NCBI GenBank assembly: GCA_034401795.1
Contig: CM067369.1
Span: 137,838,496 to 137,902,495 of the forward strand
DNA: 64,000 nucleotides
Reading direction: 5' to 3'
Source: Chaetoderma sp. LZ-2023a
Taxonomy: Eukaryota > Mollusca > Caudofoveata > Chaetodermatida > Chaetodermatidae
Part shown: positions 11,302 through 23,288 of the stretch, one piece after another
Position numbering within the stretch: position 1 is the first letter of the stretch
Layout of the letters: each line of letters opens with the position of its first letter
The notes under the pieces: model-generated
What the model saw: only the letters and a program-made list of their open reading frames with translations
Databases searched by the model: none
Told to the model about the DNA's origin: nothing
Position numbers and translations under genes: made by a program

Positions 11302-13098
11302 TGTAGCTCACGGGGTATGCGCTGGTCCGCCATGTTGCTCCTCTCCGTTGGGCCGCATGTACAGGATGCACAGGAGGGCTGTTTAGCTGCGGTTCTCGGG
11401 GTTGCAGATCCTGTATCACATCTCTCAGGAAGGTACAAAGACTGGCCTCTAGAGCCGGTGGAAATGACGGTCCATTAACTAATTTAAAAGTCTGGACCTG
11501 ATGATATAATTATCCATCCGTGTGTTACGGAATTAACATATTATCTGGCATTAGGGCTAAGTTCCAGAATGCCCAGAGATGCACTGCAGGCCAGTGTCAC
11601 ATAATATCAGTTTTTTCGCAGTGCTTCCTACATTGGCAGGGGAATCTAAACTAACTGGTATCAGAAGATACTGGGGGAGGTGTATGTAAATCAGCATTTT
11701 AGTTATCACCGCTCAGAAACCCTAATAGTTTCCCAGGGTCCGATCCTGCTAACATATTGATGGGGAATCCAGACAATGATTAAGCCTTGTGGCTTATAGC
11801 TCGCCGGGTAGTGTCGGGCCATTCTGGTGTATCATGTCGACTCGCCACGCCGCAAGTGCACTACGAGTGATGATGCTGGTTAGCATCCGGTCTCGGGGTC
11901 ACGGACCTTATACGAGACTGCGCTGTGGGAAATAAAAACCGGCTCCTATGGCCGGTACAACTCAATCATTCCGGTGGGGCCGTGCGACCATCGTCGCGAG
12001 CATTAAACACAACTGTCTCATCCCAAGAATCTGTGTCTCCAGTATGCCTGTCTATAGCAATTTCGTGATCTATGGACTTACAAGATTTGATATGGTGACT
12101 TAAAAATATAAGTCTATACAATGAGTTTACCTAAACAACTACAAATATGCTAGATAATACTACAGTAAGAGCATACGAAAATACGATACATAGAGACAGG
12201 TAGATGAACTTTTAAACATGGGGCTCCCGGAGGTACCACACAGACGTAGGTCCACAGAGGTATCCCCGCATGGGAGGCTACCGTACATGACACTTAGCTA
12301 ATTAACTTAATATAAGTTAGTATACCTCTAAGCTGAAAGGAAGTAGGTTATCTCGGACGAAAAGTTATGTGCCTCACACAGGCACTACTCCTAGTGCTAG
12401 TTTGGGTGAGGAGTATTAAAATGCTTTAGAAAGAAAAGACCATACCAACGTTTTATGTGGTTACGGACGGGGCGGGATGTCCGGATTCTTATCCAGTTCG
12501 GAGATCTTGCTACGTAGCATGTATGAGCGCTGTCTTCAGTATTGATGTCTTAGGGCATCTCTTTTCAGTGACAGCCATGTCTAATAGCTAGGTAGATACC
12601 AGCCAGTTGCGGCCAAAAATAATTCTTGTTTTGAAAACAACTAAAAGCTAATTCAGCAAAGCAGGAGGCCCGCATAAATAAAGCGGCAACTACTAATTCA
12701 GCATACTAAGAATCACATAAGACGGTGACGAGGGAATCCATTGGGAATCACTCGACCCGTCTTCACGTAAAACAGCAAGCAATCCTATAGTCATAATCTC
12801 ACTAGGTATGGTCTTTTCTTCCTCAATCATTTTTGGTTGAAATATTAGGGTGGGGCCATTTTTGCCTACCACTCTTCTCCCGCTTTAAGCAGTGGCGACA
12901 CCTTTCAGAGATGGAGGCCCGCGCGAGGCACTTGCATCTCGCAAGCATTCAGCGATGACAGTCCACGCGAGGATACAAGGTACAAGGTCTATCACCCCGA
13001 GACCAGATGCTAGCCAGCATCATCATTCGTCGTGCACTTGCAGTGCGACGAGTCGACATGATACACTGGAACGGCCCGACACTACACCGCGAGCTACA
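11302..13098. mobile_element. 1.8 kb insert with long diverged terminal inverted repeats
   Basis: The left edge reads TGTAGCTCACGG and the right edge is its near complement, CCGCGAGCTACA. A second, better-matched direct copy of the terminal block starts at about 11,796. From there roughly 110 bp, including GTATCATGTCGACTCG, TGATGATGCTGG and GGTCTCGGGGT, recur inverted at 12,985-13,098. The element therefore looks like a 1.3 kb foldback-type unit (11,796-13,098) plus an upstream half-unit (11,302-11,795) with a more diverged terminal block. No transposase or other domain was recognised inside. It splits a LINE reading frame. I found no clear target duplication and cannot assign a superfamily. 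Confidence 0.65.
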
Positions 13099-13104
13099 CC
13101 AGAA

Positions 13105-13680
13105 ATACGGGAGGCTGAGTATGTTAAATTCCAAGGAGTCTACTTGGACAAACATCTAACCTGGGAGAAGCACATAGAGATAATCACATCCAATGTAGCA
13201 AGGAATATTGGTATCATCCGCAGTCTCAAGTCATATCTTCCATTTCATATCCTAAAAACTCTGTATAACACATTGATACTTCCACACATAACCTACTGCA
13301 AAGGGTATGTGGAGCAATACATATCAAACTAAACAAAAAAACCTCAAATCACTACAAAAGCAATCAAACTATTTTTGCAAACAGCAGGGTACAAGATATC
13401 TTCTAAAGAAACAAAATCCTAAAACTCGAAGACATTGGAAGGGTTCAATTATACACCATTCTAAAGAACTACCACAATATCAACCTACCCTCATCTCTAT
13501 CCAATCTGTGTTCAACAAATGCAGACATACATACGCACAGCACAAGAACAGGTTCCAATCTACACATCACATACCACCGAACAGAGGCAGCTACACGAAC
13601 ACCATCTTATTATGAGCTGTGCTGTAGTCTAACTATAACAAAGCACCTGTTCACGGAAACAAAACATCAAAAGTAAAACT
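13105..13680 (+). pseudogene. Jockey-like LINE ORF2, 3' part
   Basis: This resumes the LINE cut at 11,301. YVKFQGVYLDKHLTWEKH, ARNIGIIRSLKSYLP and LYNTLILPHITYC are the RT thumb and downstream conserved segment. Frameshifts near 13,305 and beyond degrade the C-terminus. The element ends at an AAT microsatellite at 13,689, plausibly its original 3' tail. Confidence 0.75.
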
Positions 13681-13687
13681 GTATTAT

Positions 13688-13688
<1 letters not shown>

Positions 13689-13766
<78 letters not shown>

Positions 13767-13768
13767 TA
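13689..13768. repeat. (AAT)n microsatellite, LINE 3' tail
   Basis: About 26 AAT units directly follow the end of the LINE, consistent with a tail grown from the LINE 3' repeat. Confidence 0.9.
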
Positions 13769-13800
13769 ATAATAACATGGTAATATATAATAGATGAGCT

Positions 13801-13852
13801 CCCCCCCACCCCTACCCCCAACCCCCACCCCACCCCGCCCCACACCCCCATC
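13801..13852. repeat. C-rich low-complexity tract
   Basis: CCCCACCCC-type tract, strand-asymmetric, with no coding signal. The minus-strand open frame across this tract and the AAT array (poly-Leu plus Gly/Val) is repeat-derived. Confidence 0.85.
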
Positions 13853-14004
13853 CCTCTCACACCCTGCATCACTTTATGTTCATGAATGTAATTGTCCTGT
13901 TTTACGGTTGAATCCTACATGTCTATAACCATTGTTCATATAATCTCACGTAAAATGTGTCTGTTTATGTTAGATCATATTATATATGTCATGGAATATT
14001 CTGC

Positions 14005-14522
14005 AATTACAAGCCACTGATTACTTCTGCCCAATCTGATATTGTATCATTAATTTTTACTCTTTGTTTTCTATTGGTTAAATAGTTTTTTATCCACTTG
14101 GTTACTTTATTTCCTATACCATAGCTCTACAATTTTGATTGGAGTCTTTTAAGTGGTACTGTATCAAAAGCCTTGGAGGAATCCAGATATACAGCAACAA
14201 CAGATTCTTTCGCATCCAGTTTAGTCGTTATATGTTCGAGATAATCTAGCAGGTTGGTTGTGCATGATCTGTTATGTCTGAAACTGTGCTGGTATGCTGA
14301 GAATAAGTTGGCTTCTTTCAAATAGTTTACGATACTGTCCCTAACAAATGACTCAAGGACCTTGCACATGGTGCAAGTAAGGCTAATTCGTCTGTAGTTG
14401 TTTGGATAATTTTTTTTACCTTTCTTGTATATACAACACACATTTTCCAATTTCCAAATGTTTGGTAGAACACCTTTTTGGAGAGATTTGTTAAAGATAA
14501 TGCATAAAGGTTCACTGATGGT
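14005..14522 (-). pseudogene. LINE reverse-transcriptase fragment
   Basis: The minus-strand translation contains NYRRISLTCTMCKVLE, FRHNRSCTTNLLDYLEH, AVYLDSSKAFDTVP and WIKNYLTNRKQRVKIN. These are RT fingers and palm motifs up to, but not including, the FADD motif. Both ends are cut and a frameshift lies near 14,420. It is a remnant of a CR1/jockey-like LINE. Confidence 0.8.
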
Positions 14523-15756
14523 GTAGCGCAGATCGACCGGTCGGGTACGAAACGTGCCGGTTCATCTGGGTACAGAATGGCCGGACCTGGGACAGTCAAA
14601 GCTTGCCCCCTGGGTAGAACGATATGCATAAATAGCCATATAAGAGAGGCTCAGAATAACGGAGTCCGTGAGATGGCCCGGTCCTCATGCGCGGCGGCCA
14701 TTAGAGATAGCCTACACATGCGCGTTAACCCCATTAGAGATAGCCTACACACATGCGTTAGCATGTGGAGAGAGTGGTATCTTATGAATATTTCTAGCCT
14801 ATGTCTGTAATTTCTTAGATACAAGTCACCCTTGCTTCTCTTGGTAAGAATCGTTACCAAAATCGAACGAGGATTCCAAAACTGTTTACAGAATCAATAT
14901 CGGTTCAGAAATGGCTGAGATATAAGAGAATATTCATATAATATTTTGAGCTCCTATCTAAAATATACATCGCCATAGCGTATGTGCGTGGTATGGCGAA
15001 GGTCAGCAGATCACGTGGTCAGCACCCATACCTTGTATATGACGCGTGCTAATGGGACGAGACGTCAAAATCGAAATTAAAAGAAGGTTCCCCATATCCA
15101 ACACACTTCAGAGGGACCTTCTCTGCAGTGTGGCCCTTTGGCCGTTATGTAACATCCCAACCAATATGTAGAACGTGTGGTGTTCGATGTTATCTTGTCA
15201 GATCTGCCGTACCACGCTGGAAATGTGGTAGAGCAAACTTTGCACATGTCTAGTGCTCTCAAATTGACGTTTTAGACAGCAGTCTGGATAAGGACATTGC
15301 TTTATGCACCGCACAGGCTATGCAGTGTGTATCGTCTTGTGCCTCAAGAGATGCATCATATATATTAATCTAACTATCACCGTAGCCCTTCAGTAATAGA
15401 AAGGGCATCTTTAATCCGCATTAATGTGGAAGTTTTCACTACCGCTTAATTCTAACTTTATATTCGGTATGTGACTATCTACTAGCCATCCAATGTGAGT
15501 TCTTCTTCACCATTCCTGAGTATGAGCCGCATCAGTTAGATCGTCTGTGGCTAACTACCATGCAGCGACTATGGAATCATACCAGCTCACGCTGCACACA
15601 TGTGACACTTCAACAGCAGTGATGTTTTAGGATATTTTTGTACCGATGACTAATAGGTACTCCGCAATATTATTGTTTAGCTGTTTTAATTTAAAATTTA
15701 CATGTATGCTTATTGTATTCTGCGGCCATAGTAATAGAAACATCATACAGCTGCAA
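14523..15756. other. Intergenic; 33-bp tandem duplication at 14,700-14,762
   Basis: No gene was recognised. ATTAGAGATAGCCTACACA occurs at 14,700 and again at 14,733 as part of an imperfect 33-bp direct duplication. The rest shows no coding, RNA or terminal-repeat signal. Confidence 0.5.
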
Positions 15757-16045
15757 TCAGGCCATCTTCACTTTTGCCCACCGTGTCTTGTCCTCAGCCG
15801 AAATCCTTAGCTTCCTCAGGTCGATTCTTGACTTGAGTGTACCGTGTCCTGCTTTCTTGAGGTCACCTCGTAGCACAGTTAGCAGATTTATGCAATGACG
15901 TCCACTCCTGGCTTTGTATTTGCTGGCTCCGAGTAGGGCGAACTCCAAGGCTCTCTGTGCTGGTGTCTCTTCTGGCATCCTTAGCACATGGCCAAACATG
16001 GACCATCTTTGCTGGGCGACTTTTACAGACAGCAGTGATGTATTG
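15757..16045 (-). pseudogene. LINE ORF2 C-terminal fragment
   Basis: The minus-strand frame holds QQRWSMFGHVLRM, then ALLGASKYKARSGRHCINLL and DLKKAGHGTLKSRIDLRKL. RW..FGHVLRM is the widely conserved C-terminal motif of many non-LTR retrotransposon ORF2 proteins. The frame is open for 97 codons with no RT attached. It lies back to back with the plus-strand LINE that starts about 80 bp further on. Confidence 0.7.
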
Positions 16046-16124
16046 CACATCTTGTATAGTGTATGTATTAAAATTTACATCTTCACCGATAAAGCCAAAA
16101 CCAAAATCAATATCTGGAACACAG

Positions 16125-16306
16125 CCTCTAAGAATCATCACCATCAACTGTCAATCACTCGTCAATAAAAAGGGCCCATTCTTTAAAATACTTGATAGCA
16201 CTAAGCCAGATATTATAATTATTACAGAGTCATGGATCAACAGTAGCATCCTGGACTCATAATATTTTAACGCTGCAATCATTGTATGCAGATGAGACTG
16301 GGAAAC

Positions 16307-16391
<85 letters not shown>

Positions 16392-18945
16392 ATTATTATC
16401 ATCGCAATCAACAGCGACATCTTAAGCTCCAGAAAAGACCTATGTGGCTCCTCCGATACAGACATACTTTGGACCAATATAAACATCAAGGGATGTAAGA
16501 GCATATATACTGGAGCATGTTATCGTGCAAACGTTAATGGCAGTACACGATAGATAACATTGAAAAGTCACTCCAAAAGATAACCGGCGTGACAGTAACA
16601 TAGTTCTATTGGTTAGAGACTTCAACTTTCCCGGATGGGTCTGGACCAACAAGACACTAAAACCAAAAATTCAATTTCCAGTTTTACACAACAAGTTTGG
16701 AGAGATCTTAAATGACAAGGGTCTCACTCTGATCGTTGAGGATCCAACCCGCCATATAAACACCCTAGACCGCATCATAACAAAGAGACCAAGTCAAATA
16801 AACAGAACACATGTAATCCCTGGGATCAGTGATCACGAAGTTGTCTAAACAGAGCTCGACATCAGTCCAACATATAAAAAACAGACTCCTCGAGTTGCCA
16901 CTTTATACAGCAAAGCTGATTGGGCAGGACTACACCAGCATGCCAAACAATTAGCTGAAACAGTATCAAAGACTGAGACCACTTCAACTACTGATGAGTT
17001 TTGGGGAAATGTTCAAGTTAGGCATCCATGATGGCATTAAGACCTTTATCCCTCACAAAAAAACACAAAATCGAGATATTCCAGCCCATGGATAAACAGT
17101 GAAATCAAAAAGAAAATTTGAAGAAGAAATAAAGCTTTCAAAGCCAGCAAGTGACATGGTAAACCAAAAGATGAAGCCAAATTCCAGAAACTTAAGAAAG
17201 AAGTTCAGCGAGATCTTAGACGAGCCTACTAGAAACAAGTAGAAGAAATAATCACACCACAAGAAGCTGACCAAAGTCAATCCTGCAGCATGAAGAGATT
17301 CTGGAAATTTATCAATCATAAGAATACAGATTTCAATGGTGTAGCTGCATTGAAAGTGGGTGGAAAGCTTACCACAGAGGCCAAACAAAAAGCTGAGGCA
17401 CTAAATGAGCAATTTCTGTCAGTGTTCACTCATGAATTAATCTTTAACATAACACCACCAAGCCACATAACTCCATCCATACCCCAAATCTCCATTACTA
17501 CTGCAGACGTCCAGAAGCTATTAGAAAATCTGCATTTACCCAAAGCCGCAGGCCCTGACAACATCCATCCCAGAGTCATGAAGGATCTATCAAATGAAAT
17601 AGGAGACCATTGACTAGGATATTCAGGAAATCTTTAGATGAAGGCCACACATCTCAGGACTGGAAACATGCCAATGTGTCACCTGCATTTAAAAAGGGAC
17701 AGGAATATGTACCAGCCAACTATTGCCCCATTAGCCTGACCTGTATATCATCCAAAATCATGGAACATATTATTTGCAGCAGCTTAATGAAACATGCCAG
17801 CCACCATAATATATTGTATGACCATCAATATGGCTTTCGCTAAAAAGAGGCCTTCGAGACACAGTTCCTTGAATTTATACATGATGCCACAATCAACATG
17901 CAACAGGGCCTCCAAACAGATGTGTGTGTTCTCGACTTCTCCAAAGCATTCGACAAAGTTGGTCACTCAGGACTTAACCAAAAACTTAAATGGTATGGCA
18001 CAAATGGTGATGTACACCGATGGATGCACAGCTTCCTATCTAACAGAACTCAATCCGTATTTGTCGATGGCACATCCTCCAATTGTACTCCGGTTGTCGC
18101 TGGCATCCCACCAGGTTCTGTATTAAGTCCATGCCTGTTCTTATACTACATACACGACATAGCAGATGGTTCAACATTTAAAACACGCATATTTGCTGAT
18201 GATACCATGATCTACCTGTCGGTTAAGAGTGAGAATGACGCCAAACTTTTACAAAATGATCTTGACATGTTGGTAAAATGGGAAAACACCTGGATGATGG
18301 AATTCCACCCTGATAAATGTGAGATTGTCAGCATCACTCGCAAAAGAAAGCCTCTAGACTACCCAAATATAATTCATGGTCATCAACTCAAACACACAAA
18401 CCACATCGAATATCTTGGTGTCAAAATATCACAAGACCTTCGCTGGAACAAGCATATCAACAGTATCCCAGCAAAAGCCAATAACACCTTGAACTTTCTC
18501 AGGCGAAACATCAATGTAAATAATCTACAAATCAAAGAGTGAGCCTACAACACCCTTGTCAGACCATCTCTCGAGTTTAGTCAAACCATCTAGGACCCAT
18601 AAAGCAATGAACTTGCCAAGAAACTAGAACCAGTCTAACAACATGCTGCTCGTTATACGCTGAATCGGCACTGACAGACATCCAGCGTCGGCGAAATGCT
18701 CATGGAGCTAAAGTAGCAGCCTCTGGTAGAGAGACATAAAATCGCTTTTCCGCTGACATCAACGAACCATCCTGCTCCTACACGAACAGAAAATACCCAG
18801 GCATACCTAATTCCTATGTCATCATGTGACCATCATTATCTTTCATTCTTCCTACGTACAACTAGAGACTGGAACATCTTGCTAGAAAGCAATGTCTCAG
18901 CATGAACTATTGAGGCATTCAGAAGTGCGATCAAATTGTCACTGT
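16125..18945 (+). pseudogene. LINE ORF2 (endonuclease + reverse transcriptase), interrupted
   Basis: The endonuclease begins RIITINCQSLVNKKGPFF and IIIITESWIN. It is then broken by the TTA microsatellite and resumes with VRDFNFPGW and VIPGISDHEVV, so the SDH catalytic motif is kept. RT motifs are AAGPDNIHPRVMKDL, CVLDFSKAFDKVGHSGL, VAGIPPGSVLSPCLF and catalytic FADDTM at about 18,192. EYLGVKISQDLRWNKHI marks the thumb. The RT core from 17,898 to 18,540 is open for 214 codons; before and after it there are at least six stops or frameshifts. After 18,541 LVRPSLEFSQTI and RDWNILLE form the decayed C-terminus. Confidence 0.85.
16312..16389. repeat. (TTA)n microsatellite inside LINE endonuclease
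   Basis: About 26 TTA units with one interruption near the end. They sit between two recognisable halves of the endonuclease domain. The minus-strand poly-Ile open frame is an artefact of the repeat. Confidence 0.95.
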
Positions 18946-19139
18946 AGTTTTACCACAGCACCAGGTATTCCATTGGAATCCAGTGTCAGGGAGCCGTGAC
19001 CCTGCCTTGAGGAGCCGGAAGCAATGGGCTTCTTTTATCATTTTAACTACTTCTTACTATATTTTAACCTCATGTGTCCTGAAGCGCATGCACACCACAA
19101 TTCAGTGCCAAATTCTTCAATTTAATGTGCTTTCCTTGA

Positions 19140-19172
19140 AGAGGAAGAAGAAGAAGAAGAAGAAGAAGAAGA
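19140..19172 (+). repeat. (GAA)n tail
   Basis: About eleven GAA units ending the jockey-like LINE. The position fits a retrotransposon 3' tail. Confidence 0.85.
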
Positions 19173-19174
19173 CA

Positions 19175-19536
19175 AAAAAAATTAATGAATAAAAAAGAAG
19201 TATTTGACAAATTTGGACTGGAGACGAACCTCGTAGCAGCCCTAAAATATTGGTGTATTACCATGAGAAGGTGTGGGGAATCTCTCTACCATTCTCACTA
19301 ACTGTAATTTTAGTATTCTTTCACCATGTTATAGGGTGTTGTGTATGCAGTGTATGTAAGGCATTGATCTAAGCCTCCAGAGCCATGCATGGTGGAGATA
19401 TCTGTCTCTTGGCTGATGTAGCTCACAAATAAGGTTTAATTTTTTTACTTGCGTGTGTGTTGTGTGGACTCTGTGTGTGTGTGTGTGGTGTGTGCGTGTG
19501 CGCAGGTGGCTGGCTTCATGGGCCATATACGAAACT
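19175..19536. other. Intergenic; GT-rich tract 19,449-19,503
   Basis: No gene was seen. A TGTG-rich low-complexity run lies directly before the MITE. Confidence 0.6.
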
Positions 19537-19737
19537 TTAACCCATACCACTATGGTGTCAACAGTCTATCCTTTTTTACAGTGCCGGTAGCAAAGAAACT
19601 GGTGTGCATTTTTGAACAATTTTGTTGGACGATGTTGCTGTCCATCTTCCACCATGTCTGTTTAGGAATGAACACCAGTTCATCTTTTAATTTAATTTGA
19701 AAATTTAGAATTTTTGGCATCAGAGTGCTAAGAGTTA
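19537..19737. mobile_element. MITE family M1, copy 2
   Basis: It starts TTTAACCCATACCACTATGG and ends ATCAGAGTGCTAAGAGTTAA, imperfect terminal inverted repeats of about 22 bp. Inside are AAAGAAACTGGTGTGC, GGACGATGTTGCTGTCC and GAACACCAGTTCATC. It is non-coding and matches the other M1 copies block for block. Confidence 0.75.
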
Positions 19738-20031
19738 AGTAAAAAAGAGGAAGAGGGTATCTAGTGTAAATTGTAATATATTGTAATACATGTACAGATG
19801 CCATGGTATAGCAATCTAACGAGCGGAAACAACTAAAAACATTAGAAGAAGAAAAATTACAATACTGCCTACTCACAGGGTCTATGTAAACATTATATAT
19901 ACGTGCATATACATGCGTGCATATACGGACATAATTATCTAACCTACATCTGATTACTCAAACTGCAGTAAATCATATTGTGGGTATTTTTAGATCGATA
20001 ATAGGCCTGAACGACCTTTAATGTCGTACCA

Positions 20032-20067
<36 letters not shown>

Positions 20068-20915
20068 TATATAGGATTAGGAATTCATAGTTTCGCACAT
20101 CCGTGCATCTTGAGATCCGCCGCCATTAAAGTTGGGGCAAACTTACTGCATGCTAAAGAGAGCTGCCCATAGCAACGCATTGTTTACATTTTCCATGACG
20201 CTCACACCATAGAATCATGTATCTGAGAATCTGTAATAACCCTGCCAGTTATCAGCAAACATCACATCATGAGTGAATTTTGCAAGATAGTAAAGATTGT
20301 GATGACGTCATCGCGATTCTATGAATCAGATCCAGAAAGTCCGTCCGATGGGTCTGAGGTCTGATAGGCGGGATTTACTCAACACAACAACAATAAACGT
20401 CCAATCAGGAGGTTAACTTAACTTTGAATTTATTATAGAGCCATTAGAGGTTTAGTTTTTACAATGAAACTATTCATCTCCTAACATAGCTGTGTAAGTT
20501 TTCATATCGGCGAACACTACACTGTCGACGTTAAATGCTTTTATGAATGACGTGCATGTACTGAGCTTACGATTATTATTTATATGAAAGTAATGTATTT
20601 CCGTGAATACCGTGTAAACACTAAAACAGTAAAGCGGAACCATCAAGTTCATAGGCACTTTTAGCGTGACGTCGTACCCTCTCCTATTTTAATTTATATA
20701 TAAGATTAAAGCATCGTCTGATATCTTACCGTGCTCCACCGCCAGCGTGATTTTGTACGTCGTCGCTGGCGCATCGGCGGTGAGGAGCCAGGTAATATGT
20801 GTCGGGAGATATAGTATTGCAGTCGAGTACTCGGCTTCAAGTGATTCCCAGTCGGTAGGATATTGATCTCACGAGATCGCCTACGCTAAGCCCTGCTTAA
20901 TAAACACTCCCGTGT
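19738..20915. other. Intergenic; (GAT)n at 20,034-20,066
   Basis: No gene was recognised. An 11-unit GAT microsatellite and a GC-rich inverted segment around 20,735-20,795 (CCACCGCCAGCG opposite CGCTGGCG) are the only structures noted. Confidence 0.5.
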
Positions 20916-20919
20916 CAGC

Positions 20920-21252
20920 GCTTAAATGTTGCTGAAAATACTTCAAATCCTGAATAAGTAATAAGTATATTATATACGATTTAATACTATTTATGCTGGA
21001 TACTAAGAAATTAAATTAGTTTCAAAATATTCAACTTTATAGCTGAATATCCCAATACGGACAAAGTGTGGGTGCTTAATTCACGACGGACTAAGAATTG
21101 TATGTCTACTCCCAGTCAAATTAGTTTTAAAATATTCAGCTAACCCGAAAAATACATTCAATTAATATTCAGCAATTAAATGTTGCTGAAAATACTTCAA
21201 ATTTGACAACAACAGCCCGCAGTCCAGTTAGTTTCAAAATATTTTTAAAAAA
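20920..21252. repeat. MITE family M2 cluster
   Basis: TTAAATGTTGCTGAAAATAC occurs at about 20,924 and again at 21,176. Between and after these lie repeated TTAGTTTCAAAATATTCA words in the same orientation. Similar words (ATATTTTGAAAAT.GTTTGACTGGAAG) recur at 22,115, 26,750, 27,100 and 60,390. The cluster is non-coding and looks like one or more palindromic MITEs of one family. Confidence 0.55.
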
Positions 21253-21257
21253 TTACC

Positions 21258-21559
21258 TCTGAAAATGTTGCAGAACAGTGAGATGTCGTTGGGGATCTTT
21301 CAGCGTCGCTTCCATGAATTCTGTAATTCTTTCCTTTAATAAATCTAGGGAAATGTCTAAGCTGTTTCCCAGGGCAATAACAATGATATGTTTTGGATTT
21401 TCTCTCAATACGAGATTGGTTTCGGCACGGCCTTGAAATTTGCTAACGATTCACTCCCGTGTGTTGAAGCCTTCTCATGTACCAAAATTTCTTCTGTAAG
21501 TTCGCATGCATTCGTCTTACGAAAGAATGCCCAATAATAAATACGCTGTGATCCTCCAT
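21258..21559 (-). pseudogene. Decayed SGNH-hydrolase-like exon
   Basis: On the minus strand an ATG at 21,559 opens MEDHSVFIIGHSFVRRMHAN. After a stop and a +1 frame change it continues GRAETNLVLRENPKHIIVIALGNSLDI. IIGHSFVRR matches block I of SGNH hydrolases (the GDSL-like segment with the serine), and VIALGNSLD the position of block III (usually GxND; here GNS). The segment ends CAGAG|GTAATT, a plausible splice donor. Such domains occur both in host esterase-like genes and in ORFs of retroelements. With a stop, a frameshift and a poor block III, this is best read as a pseudogene. Confidence 0.5.
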
Positions 21560-22310
21560 AGCAAAATGATTATAACTGACGAATCGGGATTATCAAAACG
21601 ATATGATTAAAAAGAACAAATTTCCACAAATTTATAGGCAAATTCTGGACTCTTAATGCGATTAAATAATGTTAAAAGGATTAATTTTCCTCTTTGATCA
21701 TTTGCCGTTGAAACCATTGCAATTTTGAGCAACAATCAAAGCCTAACGGCAAATTGCGCTAAGTGATTAAGACTTTCAATGGCTTGACAGGGACAGAATC
21801 GCCGGTTGGTTGGTTGTATGAAAAGGTATTAAGGTTTTCAAAGAAGGTGCCGTCACAAAGTCCCGTCATTATTTATTTACTTATTGATTTATTGTTTAAT
21901 TATTTGTTTATTTATTATTTATTTACTTATTGATTATTTATATATTTATGGCTACATTTGCCAAAGAAGAAACTGGTTCTGTGGCCACTGTAAATAGATA
22001 TATACTAGCAGACATTGTTTCGATGTTGAATCAATCTTGAAATTGCGTCATAACATAATTACAACATTGATTAAATGTCAAAACAACGTCATCACAACAC
22101 TGGGTAGTCAAATGGCTTTAAAATATTTTGAAAATGATTTGACTGGAAGCCAATATTGCATTCGGCTTTTCAACATATTCACTAATAGTTCTCATTTTGT
22201 CTTTTGTCTCTTTGCAAGAAATAAACTAATATATTGTTGTATAGTGGTGTATATAACCAGGTATATTAGAATTTTAATTTCAGTTTGATTATGTTACAAA
22301 GCAATAAAGT
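21560..22310. other. Intergenic, no gene seen
   Basis: AT-rich DNA with a TTTAT/ATTTA-rich run at about 21,868-21,950 and an M2-like word at 22,111-22,160. No coding signal. Confidence 0.5.
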
Positions 22311-22318
22311 ATTGTTTG
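22311..22318. repeat. hAT-1 left target-site duplication
   Basis: ATTGTTTG, identical to 27,363-27,370. Eight-base duplications are the hallmark of hAT insertion. Confidence 0.9.
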
Positions 22319-23098
22319 TAGGGGTGTGCAATATTACCGGTATACCGGTATATCGCGGTTCTGTTCATGGCAATACACGTATCGTGATACAGTCTTACTG
22401 AACCGGTTTTTGCCAATATTGTATGTCACTTCTCTAATGCATCAGAGACGGTTCCCGGAAGTGAAACCGGGAACTAGTTTACTATAGCTGATACACACCA
22501 ACACTGCGCAGTGAACTTAACTGGGAACTAGTTTGCTGTTATTGATACACAACTCAAAATCCGGGAACAGTTACCGCACCGCTTCCGAGTGCTTAAAATT
22601 ACTAAATACTGAATAATTGTTCAGTAGAATGGGTGGCGTATATTCTAAACAAAGTTTAGTGGTCATATTATATCATTTCATAGCCTAAATCGTGCTATAT
22701 ATTATAATATTGCGGCGAGTAATTTGACCATGTATCGTGAGATTCCTAGGCAATAACAGGTATTCGAGGCAATTAGGCATATCCCCCTCTAAACCGATAT
22801 GAGCCAGTGAATTGCGTTGCTATTAAACTGGTTCGGCCAAAATAAGAAGCGGCATATTTTATATGTTCAATACGGCAGTCAGTTACATCTAAGTTTGCAT
22901 TTATTTTGTGACCCAGTAAACGGTACTGAGTGTTTTCGCGGAAAAAGGTTTAGCACGTGTTGCAATGTTATTGAATTTATTTATATGACGATGTAGCGAG
23001 CGAGCTGGCTGCGTTTTTGAGTGAGTTTATGCACATTGTAGAGTAGCTACTGTAGCTACTCGGGTAGTATCCTCATATTGGCGAATTCTAGCCGTTTA

Positions 23099-23144
23099 GG
23101 CATTTTGAGTAGCTCGTCTACGGCATTTTGAGTAGCTCGTCTAC
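23099..23144. repeat. 23-bp tandem duplication upstream of transposase
   Basis: GGCATTTTGAGTAGCTCGTC is repeated twice in tandem, just after GTAGCTACTGTAGCTACTCG. It lies in the 5' non-coding part of hAT-1, where transposase-binding or promoter sequences would be expected. Confidence 0.6.
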
Positions 23145-23288
23145 TGCGAGTCTAAACTCACTTTTTTGTACTGATGCGATAGGCTGATAGGCGGAAACAC
23201 GATTTTAATTTAATACAGCAACAAGTTTGAACTGTTGATTATTCACAATATTTTGTTGTAAGGCATGTGTACGTATTTGAGCAAATAA

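Larger units (their letters stand above)
16100..19172 (+). mobile_element. Jockey-like LINE, nearly full length, degraded
   Basis: Endonuclease (16,125-16,850), RT (17,290-18,540), C-terminal part (18,541-18,945), a short 3' UTR and a terminal (GAA)n tail at 19,140-19,172 lie in order on the plus strand. An (TTA)n tract sits inside the endonuclease. Multiple stops make the copy inactive. Confidence 0.8.

Noticed and set aside
13687-13872. Minus-strand frame with poly-Leu end
   Set aside because: Produced by the AAT array and the C-rich tract.
16151-16504. Minus-strand frame with long poly-Ile
   Set aside because: Produced by the TTA array inside the LINE.
20730-20800. tRNA or structured RNA gene at the GC-rich hairpin
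   Set aside because: No cloverleaf, no A/B box, and the stem is imperfect.
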